Below, piece after piece: positions 1 to 4,285 of a stretch of DNA of 28,388 nucleotides (positions are counted from its first letter, which is position 1; the number at the start of each line of letters is the position of its first letter). This stretch comes from a virus: IMG/VR virus record IMGVR_UViG_3300042147_000037, positions 1 to 28,388 of that record; one strand, given 5' to 3'. The notes beneath the pieces are model-generated. The model did not search any database. It was not told the DNA's origin and saw only the letters and a program-made list of their open reading frames with translations. Made by a program: the position numbers and the translations under genes.

Positions 1-35
1 AACCCATACCCCGTGTAGGGGCTGGGTGTGAGGTC
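1..35 (-). terminator. Terminator hairpin after the 75-aa membrane protein gene
   Basis: On the minus strand the segment reads CCCAG-CCCC-TACAC-GGGG-TAT-GGGTT, a stem-loop with CCCC/GGGG and CCC/GGG pairing ending in T residues. It lies just after the TGA at 50-52. The same design recurs at 590-624 and 1761-1793. The T tract is short and the window edge cuts off what follows, so termination strength is uncertain. Confidence 0.6.
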
Positions 36-49
36 TTGTGGCGGATGTG

Positions 50-277
50 TCAGTTCTCGTCTTCGAAGTCCATCGTCTTCGACGCGTCGCGAATGGCCCA
101 CACGGTAGCGGCGACACCACCGGCGACACCGGCAACGAAGCCAGCGACAGTTGCAGCGTTCTTGATTCGATTACGCTTCTGTCGCTTGGCTTCCATTTCG
201 GTGTAGCTCTTAGCGGTGTCCGCCCGGTTGCGCATGATGTTCACGGCGTCGGAAACGGAGGTCTTGATACGGGACAT
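50..277 (-). CDS. Small single-span membrane protein (75 aa), array gene
   Basis: No family is recognised. The protein has a basic N-terminal half (KRQKRNR near residues 31-37), one hydrophobic Ala/Val/Gly-rich span at about residues 41-62 and an acidic tail ending FEDEN. That pattern suggests one membrane helix with the basic N-terminus in the cytoplasm. The ATG at 277 is chosen because the frame upstream of it runs through the promoter-like repeat; a weak GGAA lies 6-8 bases before it in the context GATTGGA, which also precedes the genes starting at 829 and 1708. The gene has its own promoter-like module (292-331) and a hairpin after its stop. Function is unknown; location and topology are inferred from composition only. 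Confidence 0.75.
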   Translation of the reverse strand: MSRIKTSVSDAVNIMRNRADTAKSYTEMEAKRQKRNRIKNAATVAGFVAGVAGGVAATVWAIRDASKTMDFEDEN

Positions 278-290
278 GATAGTTCCAATC

Positions 291-331
291 AGTAGGGGTC
301 TCATTATAACCCTTGTAAAATGTGCGACCCC
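291..331 (-). promoter_or_regulatory. Promoter-like repeat copy 1
   Basis: Minus strand reads TCGCACA-TTTTACA-AGGGT-TATAAT-GAGACCCCTAC. TATAAT is an exact -10 match (303-308 on the plus strand). No consensus -35 lies 16-18 bp upstream. The module sits about 15-25 bases upstream of the ATG at 277. It is flanked by an inverted repeat AGGGGTC/GACCCCT. Confidence 0.7.
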
Positions 332-337
332 TGGGAA

Positions 338-559
338 CTACTTCTTGCGAGCAGTCCTCTTGGGAGGAGACTTGTACTCGTCATGAAGAATGGCCTCGGC
401 CGTGATTCCTTCGGAACTGCCCAACCATCTGCTGACGATAACGATGCGGTGGGCTTCCAGAATCTTACGAAGATCTTCGCTGTCCAAGTCGGTGGTGACC
501 GGGACCTGGACATCTACGAGCGGATAACCCTCGTCTCGACGAATGATCTTGATCTTCAA
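338..559 (-). CDS. Hypothetical protein (73 aa), array gene
   Basis: No family is recognised. It is a small, mixed-charge, probably soluble protein with a Lys/Arg-rich C-terminus (PPKRTARKK). The likely start is TTG at 559, eight bases after AAGGA; there is no ATG in frame near it. Unlike most neighbours it lacks the TTTTACA/TATAAT module. A weaker CATATTCT box lies between the upstream hairpin (590-624) and the start, so it may use a different promoter or read-through. Promoter copy 1 begins right after its stop. Function unknown. Confidence 0.6.
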   Translation of the reverse strand: MKIKIIRRDEGYPLVDVQVPVTTDLDSEDLRKILEAHRIVIVSRWLGSSEGITAEAILHDEYKSPPKRTARKK

Positions 560-589
560 CGCTCGATCCTTACCTGAGAATATGGGCGA

Positions 590-624
590 AACCCATACCC
601 CGTGTAGGGGCTGGGTGTGAGGTC
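590..624 (-). terminator. Terminator hairpin after the 68-aa membrane protein gene
   Basis: Minus strand CCCAG-CCCC-TACAC-GGGG-TAT-GGGTTTCG forms a stem-loop overlapping the stop of the gene ending at 623. It is nearly identical in sequence to the hairpin at 1-35. Confidence 0.65.
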
Positions 625-829
625 AGTTCTCTTCGTTGAGCTCGTCCATGTGGTAGTACTCGTCGGAAAGGCCCTTCTCCTCCAGGAACGCGTTGAGAGA
701 GCGGATTCCGATCTGCTGGACGACTGCGAGCGTCGTGGCGACGACGGCAACAGTGCCCAGGATCTTGGTCCGGTTCTCGACAACCTTGTTCTTGGCGGAG
801 ACGGCTTTGCTCTTGATGTTCTGCATCAT
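623..829 (-). CDS. Small single-span membrane protein (68 aa), array gene
   Basis: No family is recognised. The first 20 residues are basic (KSK, KNK, NRTK), followed by a hydrophobic span at about residues 22-41 and an acidic C-terminus (MDELNEEN). This is the same plan as the proteins at 50-277, 1472-1708, 2122-2373 and 2474-2779, although the sequences do not look alike. ATG at 829 is preferred because GATTGGA lies about 8 bases upstream, as in two neighbouring genes; a TTG at 841 in the same frame is the alternative. It has its own promoter-like module (848-884) and a terminator hairpin after its stop. Confidence 0.7.
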   Translation of the reverse strand: MMQNIKSKAVSAKNKVVENRTKILGTVAVVATTLAVVQQIGIRSLNAFLEEKGLSDEYYHMDELNEEN

Positions 830-847
830 GGTGATGTCCAATCGATA

Positions 848-884
848 GTAGGGGTCTCGTTATACCCCTTGTAAAATCTGCGAC
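848..884 (-). promoter_or_regulatory. Promoter-like repeat copy 2
   Basis: Minus strand GGTCGCAGA-TTTTACA-AGGGG-TATAAC-GAGACCCCTAC. The -10 is one base off TATAAT (859-864 on the plus strand). It begins directly after the stop codon of the 35-aa ORF at 886-993 and precedes the gene starting at 829. Confidence 0.65.
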
Positions 885-885
885 C

Positions 886-993
886 CTAGGGCGATTCCTT
901 TAAGAACCACGCGAGAATGAAGAGGGAAAGGGCCAGACCCATTTCGTCCCCGATCATCGCCAGAAAACCCAGAACGACAAAGAAGCGGCTCAT
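886..993 (-). CDS. Very small hydrophobic protein (35 aa)
   Basis: A 35-codon frame starts with ATG at 993, overlapping the TGA of the upstream gene (990-1181) as ATGA, and ends with TAG at 886-888 just before promoter copy 2. It would begin MSRFFVVLGFLAMIGDE and continue with a second hydrophobic stretch at residues 19-31, ending KESP. The overlap suggests translational coupling with the two-span membrane protein upstream, so the pair may act together in the membrane. No homologue is recognised and the size makes chance possible, but coupling, hydrophobic composition and exact fit between neighbours support it. Confidence 0.55.
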   Translation of the reverse strand: MSRFFVVLGFLAMIGDEMGLALSLFILAWFLKESP

Positions 994-1181
994 TCGTCCT
1001 CCTCCAGAAATCCATCGATTCTGGTGATCAGAATCAGGAAGATCGTGTAGAACAGCGTGAATATGAGCATCAGTGCGATCATGAACACGAAGAGGTTTCC
1101 CGGAGCCATGTAACCCATGACCCAGCTCGCCAGGATCGCACTACAGCCGATCATCCATGCGTGAAACAGAAAGTTTTCCAC
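990..1181 (-). CDS. Two-span membrane protein (63 aa)
   Basis: The protein is almost entirely hydrophobic, with likely membrane helices at about residues 4-26 and 29-53 and an acidic end (GFLEEDE). The start is GTG at 1181 with GGAAGGAAAA just upstream. It follows the gene at 1206-1415 after 24 bases and overlaps the next small ORF by four bases, so 1415-886 looks like a three-gene unit. Size and two-helix hairpin resemble a class of small phage membrane proteins including holins and superinfection-exclusion proteins, but nothing specific supports either role. Confidence 0.7.
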   Translation of the reverse strand: MENFLFHAWMIGCSAILASWVMGYMAPGNLFVFMIALMLIFTLFYTIFLILITRIDGFLEEDE

Positions 1182-1205
1182 GATTTTCCTTCCGGGGGAA
1201 TTTTA

Positions 1206-1415
1206 CTAAAGCTTATTGGGCTTCATATACCAGAACACAGTAATTGAATGGTTCGGATCGATCCCGTTCTCCCTGCAAACGTAATTCAGACGATCCAGGT
1301 AAGCGTCATACTCGTAACCTTTCCATTCGAGTTCTCCGGAAAGTGTTACCTGTCTATTCAGAAGAGTGCTTCGAACACTGATCATGAAGAAGTATTGCTT
1401 TTTACGACGGAACAT
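1206..1415 (-). CDS. Hypothetical protein (69 aa)
   Basis: No named family is recognised. The N-terminus is basic (MFRRKKQYFF), followed by a soluble alternating pattern rich in Tyr and Trp, suggesting a small beta-containing fold. The ATG at 1415 follows AGGAG at about six bases. It is preceded by the terminator hairpin at 1438-1467 and by GTCAAAAT, an octamer that also lies immediately before the adaptor and portal genes. No TTTTACA/TATAAT module is present here, so this gene is regulated differently from its array neighbours. Confidence 0.65.
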   Translation of the reverse strand: MFRRKKQYFFMISVRSTLLNRQVTLSGELEWKGYEYDAYLDRLNYVCRENGIDPNHSITVFWYMKPNKL

Positions 1416-1437
1416 TAGAAACTCCTACTATTTTGAC

Positions 1438-1467
1438 GAAACCCATACCCCTTGCGGGGCGGGTTTG
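1438..1467 (-). terminator. Strong terminator hairpin after the 78-aa membrane protein gene
   Basis: Minus strand AAACCC-G-CCCC-GCAA-GGGG-TAT-GGGTTT: two stacked stems (AAACCC/GGGTTT and CCCC/GGGG) around a GCAA tetraloop. It starts a few bases after the TAA at 1472-1474. Compared with the 590-624 copy the loop changed while the paired blocks stayed intact. Confidence 0.75.
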
Positions 1468-1471
1468 GAGT

Positions 1472-1708
1472 TTACTTGTCGTCTCCGCTCTTGGTCTTCT
1501 TGACGATTACCTGGCTCGCGGTGTCGATGGCCTTTATGGTCGCATAGACTCCGACCACGGTAAGGGCGGCGAACTTCACAACGTCCTTGCCTCGCTCGGC
1601 GATGAGCTTGACAGTGTCGGGGTGAAGGATCTTGTCCTCGGTGGTGGGAGAGTCTTCGTTCTTCTTGGGCTTGACGAACCGGATTCGGGCTTCGCGGTTG
1701 TTGAACAC
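1472..1708 (-). CDS. Small single-span membrane protein (78 aa), array gene
   Basis: No family is recognised. A charged N-terminal half (residues 1-42) is followed by one hydrophobic span at about 44-65 and a basic tail (VKKTKSGDDK). GTG at 1708 is chosen because the same frame upstream is a translation of the promoter-like repeat, and GATTGGAA lies 6-8 bases before the GTG, the same context as the starts at 277 and 829. A TTG at 1720 is possible. It is flanked by its own promoter-like module and terminator hairpin, making it one complete cassette. Confidence 0.65.
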   Translation of the reverse strand: MFNNREARIRFVKPKKNEDSPTTEDKILHPDTVKLIAERGKDVVKFAALTVVGVYATIKAIDTASQVIVKKTKSGDDK

Positions 1709-1724
1709 GGCGGTTTCCAATCTA

Positions 1725-1760
1725 GTAGGGGTCTCATTATAGGCCGTGTAAAACGTGCGA
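1725..1760 (-). promoter_or_regulatory. Promoter-like repeat copy 3
   Basis: Minus strand TCGCACG-TTTTACA-CGGCC-TATAAT-GAGACCCCTAC, with TATAAT at 1736-1741. This is the commonest form and is identical over this span to copy 4. It abuts the terminator hairpin of the upstream gene with no spacer. Confidence 0.75.
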
Positions 1761-1793
1761 AACCCATACCCCATGTAGGGGCTGGGCTTGAGA
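1761..1793 (-). terminator. Terminator hairpin after the 69-aa gene
   Basis: Minus strand CCCAG-CCCC-TACAT-GGGG-TAT-GGGTTTCG, the same design as 590-624 with one loop base changed. It runs straight into promoter copy 3, so one transcript ends exactly where the next promoter begins. Confidence 0.65.
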
Positions 1794-2003
1794 TCAGCTT
1801 CCGATGTAGAGGATCTTGACGATGGCCATGTACTCCGGGTATTCCGAGCTGGTCTTGAGTTCTTTCGCGGAGATGAACTTGGCAGGCTTGCCGACTCCGT
1901 TGTAGACGTAGAAAATCTCTTCTTCGGGGAGTTCGGGACGGATGCCTTCGTTCAGCTTCTCGATGATGTCGAGGGTGGCGGGAATAACGGGGATGATGTT
2001 CAT
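1794..2003 (-). CDS. Hypothetical soluble protein (69 aa), array gene
   Basis: No family is recognised. Unlike most array genes this product has no clear membrane span. It begins MNIIPVIPATLDIIEKLNEG and contains an acidic segment (ELPEEEIFYVY). Two adjacent ATG codons occur at 2006 and 2003; 2003 gives the better six-base spacing from AAAGGA. It has its own promoter-like module (2017-2052) and hairpin (1761-1793). Function unknown. Confidence 0.65.
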   Translation of the reverse strand: MNIIPVIPATLDIIEKLNEGIRPELPEEEIFYVYNGVGKPAKFISAKELKTSSEYPEYMAIVKILYIGS

Positions 2004-2016
2004 CATGATTCCTTTC

Positions 2017-2052
2017 GTAGGGGTCTCATTATAGGCCGTGTAAAACGTGCGA
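2017..2052 (-). promoter_or_regulatory. Promoter-like repeat copy 4
   Basis: Minus strand TCGCACG-TTTTACA-CGGCC-TATAAT-GAGACCCCTAC followed by the ribosome binding site GAAAGGA. TATAAT is at 2028-2033. The leader between the expected transcription start and the ATG would be about 20 bases. Confidence 0.75.
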
Positions 2053-2078
2053 CGCTTAGAGATCACTACCATTTTGGC

Positions 2079-2118
2079 AAAAACGAAAGCCCGTGTGGGG
2101 CCGGGCGATCGCTTTTCG
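2079..2118 (-). terminator. Rho-independent terminator after the 83-aa gene
   Basis: Minus strand GCCCG-GCCCCACA-CGGGC stem-loop, with outer CGAAAAGC/GCTTTCG pairing, followed by TTTCGTTTTTG. It starts four bases after the TAA at 2122-2124. The sequence differs from the CCCCTACACGGGG type, so terminators in the array are alike in position rather than by simple copying. Confidence 0.75.
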
Positions 2119-2121
2119 AGA

Positions 2122-2373
2122 TTACTTCTTGGGGGTGTTTCCGATGTGACGAATGGCGTAGCTCTGTCCGTCGTCGTTGAAGTTGTACACAATGTTCACG
2201 TCGCCGGTTTGCAGCGCTTCGCGGTCATCGGGCGTCAACGTGATGGTGTTCTTCTTGGTCTGGTGAATGACACTGGCGGCGTAGACGGTGGAGATGATTC
2301 CGGAGGCGGCAGCAAACACGGGAGCGTACTTGCGGATCTTCTTCTTGGCGGCTTCGAGCTTTTCCTTGTTCAT
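2122..2373 (-). CDS. Small single-span membrane protein (83 aa), array gene
   Basis: No family is recognised. The Lys-rich N-terminus (residues 1-15) is followed by one hydrophobic span at about 17-37 and a soluble domain of about 45 residues (TLTPDDREAL onwards). The charge pattern suggests N-terminus in the cytoplasm and the soluble part outside. ATG at 2373 has GAAAGGA about nine bases upstream. It is a full cassette with promoter copy 5 and the terminator at 2079-2118. Confidence 0.75.
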   Translation of the reverse strand: MNKEKLEAAKKKIRKYAPVFAAASGIISTVYAASVIHQTKKNTITLTPDDREALQTGDVNIVYNFNDDGQSYAIRHIGNTPKK

Positions 2374-2389
2374 GGGAATGGTTCCTTTC

Positions 2390-2425
2390 GTAGAGGTCTC
2401 ATTATAGGCGTTGTAAAACGTGCGA
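2390..2425 (-). promoter_or_regulatory. Promoter-like repeat copy 5
   Basis: Minus strand TCGCACG-TTTTACA-ACGCC-TATAAT-GAGACCTCTAC followed by GAAAGGA. TATAAT is at 2401-2406. The GAGACC block carries one substitution relative to copies 3 and 4. Confidence 0.75.
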
Positions 2426-2428
2426 AGG

Positions 2429-2470
2429 CAAAAACCATACCCCTTGTATAAACGGGGCAGAGGGTTTTTG
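2429..2470 (-). terminator. Strong terminator hairpin after the 101-aa gene
   Basis: Minus strand AAAAACC-CTCTG-CCCC loop GGGG-TAT-GGTTTTT: AAAAACC/GGTTTTT and CCCC/GGGG stems and a T-rich 3' side. The A-rich/T-rich arms would let it work in both directions. It starts directly after the gene ending at 2474. Confidence 0.8.
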
Positions 2471-2473
2471 AGA

Positions 2474-2779
2474 TCAGTCTTGGAACGGGCTTAGCCTCAT
2501 CTCGAGGCGGCCATCATCGGTTGGGTACGAGATAGTCTTTCCTTCCTTCATGGAATCGATGCATTCGCCGGTGACAGGAATCAGACCTTCAAGATCGTCC
2601 TGACCGTCGACCTTCTTGATGAGGTAGTGTTCCTCAAACAATGAATTGATCGTACGACCGTAATAGATCTTGGCGGTGACTGATGTTACTGCAGCGACGG
2701 CTCCTACAATTCCGATGTAGGCGGGGTAGTTTTTCTCGACGTTCTCTTTGATTTGGCCGATCTTCTTCTTGAGGTTCAT
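2474..2779 (-). CDS. Small single-span membrane protein (101 aa), array gene
   Basis: No family is recognised. Its N-terminus is MNLKKKIGQIKENVEKNY, then a hydrophobic span lies at about residues 18-38, then a soluble domain of some 60 residues rich in Asp/Glu/Gly (DGQDDLEGLI, YPTDDGRLEM). The plan matches the 2122-2373 product: basic tail, one helix, acidic soluble domain probably outside. ATG at 2779 follows AAAGGAAACCG. It has its own promoter-like module and terminator. Confidence 0.75.
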   Translation of the reverse strand: MNLKKKIGQIKENVEKNYPAYIGIVGAVAAVTSVTAKIYYGRTINSLFEEHYLIKKVDGQDDLEGLIPVTGECIDSMKEGKTISYPTDDGRLEMRLSPFQD

Positions 2780-2791
2780 CGGTTTCCTTTC

Positions 2792-2827
2792 GCAGGGGTC
2801 TCAATATAGGCCGTGTAAATCCTGCGA
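2792..2827 (-). promoter_or_regulatory. Promoter-like repeat copy 6
   Basis: Minus strand TCGCAGG-ATTTACA-CGGCC-TATATT-GAGACCCCTGC followed by GAAAGGA. It is the most diverged copy (TATATT for TATAAT at 2803-2808, ATTTACA for TTTTACA), yet spacing and GAGACCCC are kept. Confidence 0.65.
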
Positions 2828-2831
2828 AAGG

Positions 2832-2875
2832 CAAAAAACAAACGGCGTGCAAACCTTGCTAGGGTCTACACGCCG
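2832..2875 (-). terminator. Rho-independent terminator after the 99-aa gene
   Basis: Minus strand CGGCGTG stem pairing with CACGCCG around a 19-base loop, then TTTGTTTTTTGCC. This is a classic GC stem plus T tract, 25 bases after the stop at 2900 and just before promoter copy 6. Confidence 0.8.
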
Positions 2876-2899
2876 CTGTTCATGGTCCTTCGGGGATTA

Positions 2900-3199
2900 T
2901 CAGGATGAGTTCTTCGTCTTGAAGATGAAACCGAGAGCCTTCGACGTCAGTGCGTGCGTCCGCTCGAAGCTGATGATCATCAGAATCCCGGTGAGGTTCA
3001 CGCCCGCGGCGAACAGTGCTTCCTTGCTGATGGGCTTCTGGCTGGTTTCAGCCTGAATCTTCTTCAGCTTGGTGTACTGGTCGACCATGTGGGCGTAACC
3101 CTCGGTCTCGGGGTTCGCGTTGATGATAGCCTTGTGCAGACGCTCGATGATGTCATCGAGTTCGGTCGGTTCCTTGGTCTTCTTGAACGGGTTGTTCAT
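2900..3199 (-). CDS. Small membrane-associated protein (99 aa), array gene
   Basis: It has a charged helical N-terminal region (residues 10-50, with DDIIERLHKAI and YTKLKKIQ) and one hydrophobic span at about 61-79 (ALFAAGVNLTGILMIISF), ending LGFIFKTKNSS. I recall similar short membrane proteins in actinobacterial phage genomes but can give no function. ATG at 3199 lies about nine bases after GAAAGGA. It is the first cassette of the array in transcription order. Confidence 0.75.
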   Translation of the reverse strand: MNNPFKKTKEPTELDDIIERLHKAIINANPETEGYAHMVDQYTKLKKIQAETSQKPISKEALFAAGVNLTGILMIISFERTHALTSKALGFIFKTKNSS

Positions 3200-3215
3200 C
3201 GTGAACAGTCCTTTC

Positions 3216-3251
3216 GTAGGGGTCTCATTATAGCCGCTGTAAAATATGCGA
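3216..3251 (-). promoter_or_regulatory. Promoter-like repeat copy 7 (first in transcription order)
   Basis: Minus strand TCGCATA-TTTTACA-GCGGC-TATAAT-GAGACCCCTAC, with TATAAT at 3227-3232. It starts 15 bases after the stop of the 3267-3518 gene. No terminator is visible between them, so late transcripts could run into the array. AGGGGTC and GACCCCT form an inverted repeat around it. Confidence 0.75.
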
Positions 3252-3266
3252 CCCCTGCTGAGGATG

Positions 3267-3518
3267 TTACTCCCGAATCATCGGTACTATCTGGTCCACT
3301 GCCTTGTGTGCCCACACCGATGCCCGTTCCAGGTCATCGTACGCCAGATGCCTGTACCGCTTCGCTGAAGCATCAGGAGGAAGTATCTGCACGAGGACCG
3401 CCGCGAACTCCTTGAAAGCGGTTCGCAGATGATTGTGCATCTCTTCGGCAGTATTCGGACCTTCGATCTCCGCCTTGTGGAACCCGAACCGGTTCTCGAT
3501 CTCTTCGTTGTCGAGCAC
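3267..3518 (-). CDS. Acb2/Tad1-hairpin-like small protein (83 aa), possible cyclic-nucleotide sponge
   Basis: The pattern, with an N-terminal RFGFHKA, two long helices at about residues 23-46 and 56-80 joined by a PPDASAKR turn, and a C-terminal LERASVWAHKAV, fits the Acb2/Tad1 hairpin domain widely found in actinobacterial phages. Known Acb2 proteins form hexamers that bind cyclic di- and trinucleotides and so block CBASS immunity. Assignment is by remembered pattern, and binding residues have not been checked. The start is GTG at 3518, one base after the holin stop, so it is probably co-transcribed with the lysis genes. If the family call is wrong it is simply a small helical phage protein. 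Confidence 0.55.
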   Translation of the reverse strand: MLDNEEIENRFGFHKAEIEGPNTAEEMHNHLRTAFKEFAAVLVQILPPDASAKRYRHLAYDDLERASVWAHKAVDQIVPMIRE

Positions 3519-3519
3519 G

Positions 3520-3912
3520 TCAGTTGTTCTCCACTTCGTCTACCACGCCGAAAGTGACCTGATCCATGGAGGCGATCACCTGAGGATGTGTATTGAGCCG
3601 AGTCACCATGCGCTTCGTGGTCTCGTCCCCGTCCACTGCCTCGAAAGCGACTTCACCCACATACTGTGGCTTGGCATTACTCCGGTTATAGGACCGCGTA
3701 GATATCCCGAGCAGTACACCCAGGAAGGTGTTCACCGCCGCGATCGTACCGATCACTTCTTCGGCGTTCGGGAGATGCCAGATCTGGGCAAGGGAGAAAT
3801 ATAGCGCTCCCATAGCCGGAAGTATCAACGCCGCCGACTGCTTGATGACGGCATAGGTCCTGTCACCGAGAAGTGGTGTTCTCGCTTTGGCGTGGTGGGA
3901 TGACTCGGACAT
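3520..3912 (-). CDS. Holin, phage r1t type (130 aa)
   Basis: Two hydrophobic spans lie at about residues 23-45 and 52-71. The segment LILPAMGALYFSLAQIW followed by EEVIGTIAAVNTFLGVLLGI is typical of r1t-type holins, which form lesions in the cytoplasmic membrane and release the endolysin at lysis. The ATG at 3912 is chosen because it starts the conserved part; an in-frame start at 3951 would deepen the overlap with the upstream gene, which is already 50 bases. The C-terminus (about 75-130) is soluble and longer than in minimal holins. The endolysin is 23 kb upstream in this genome, so the lysis genes are split. Confidence 0.8.
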   Translation of the reverse strand: MSESSHHAKARTPLLGDRTYAVIKQSAALILPAMGALYFSLAQIWHLPNAEEVIGTIAAVNTFLGVLLGISTRSYNRSNAKPQYVGEVAFEAVDGDETTKRMVTRLNTHPQVIASMDQVTFGVVDEVENN

Positions 3913-4270
3913 TGTTGACGAACCCTTCGTTGGGAGGAAGTATGTCGGCAAACCTACTGCTGTGGATGATCGGGAGTTCGTGAACTCGATTCATGATCTG
4001 CTCCGCCACCCCGTTCCCCCCAAGAGCCTTGTACGGCCCCCAGTAGAAGTTGTTCAGCTCCTCGAGTTCGTCCTTCGTGACGACCCCCCGGTTTACGATC
4101 TCGACCCCAGTAGAGGTGATCTTGTCGTAAGCCAGTCCCATCACTATGGTGGTAGTCGAAGACTTCGCTTCACCCTTGCGATGCAAGTAGGCCCAGAAAC
4201 CACCAGACGCGATGATCGATGCGACGATTCCGGAAACTGAAGTCAGGACTACCTGCACCCAAGTGTCCAC
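3863..4270 (-). CDS. Membrane-anchored lysis-module protein (135 aa)
   Basis: One N-terminal membrane span lies at about residues 5-29, ending AYLHRKGEAK. A conserved soluble region follows, with MGLAYDKITSTGVEIVNRG, then YWGPYKALGGNG and MNRVHELP. I recognise this arrangement from proteins next to holins in phages of Gram-positive hosts, where it is often annotated as a membrane or holin-like protein; its action is unknown to me. The start is GTG at 4270 with only a weak CGGA upstream. It overlaps the holin start by 50 bases, which suggests linked expression. Confidence 0.65.
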   Translation of the reverse strand: MDTWVQVVLTSVSGIVASIIASGGFWAYLHRKGEAKSSTTTIVMGLAYDKITSTGVEIVNRGVVTKDELEELNNFYWGPYKALGGNGVAEQIMNRVHELPIIHSSRFADILPPNEGFVNNVRVIPPRQSENTTSR

Positions 4271-4285
4271 GAAATATCCGTTCTG

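Noticed and set aside
338-1415. Genes 338-559 and 1206-1415 having diverged copies of the TATAAT module
   Set aside because: The TTTTACA and GAGACC blocks are absent upstream of both starts; only weak AT-rich boxes are present, so they are not counted as copies.
291-3251. CRISPR-like array from the regularly spaced repeats at the left end
   Set aside because: The repeats are promoter and terminator elements separated by coding genes of variable length, not short spacers.
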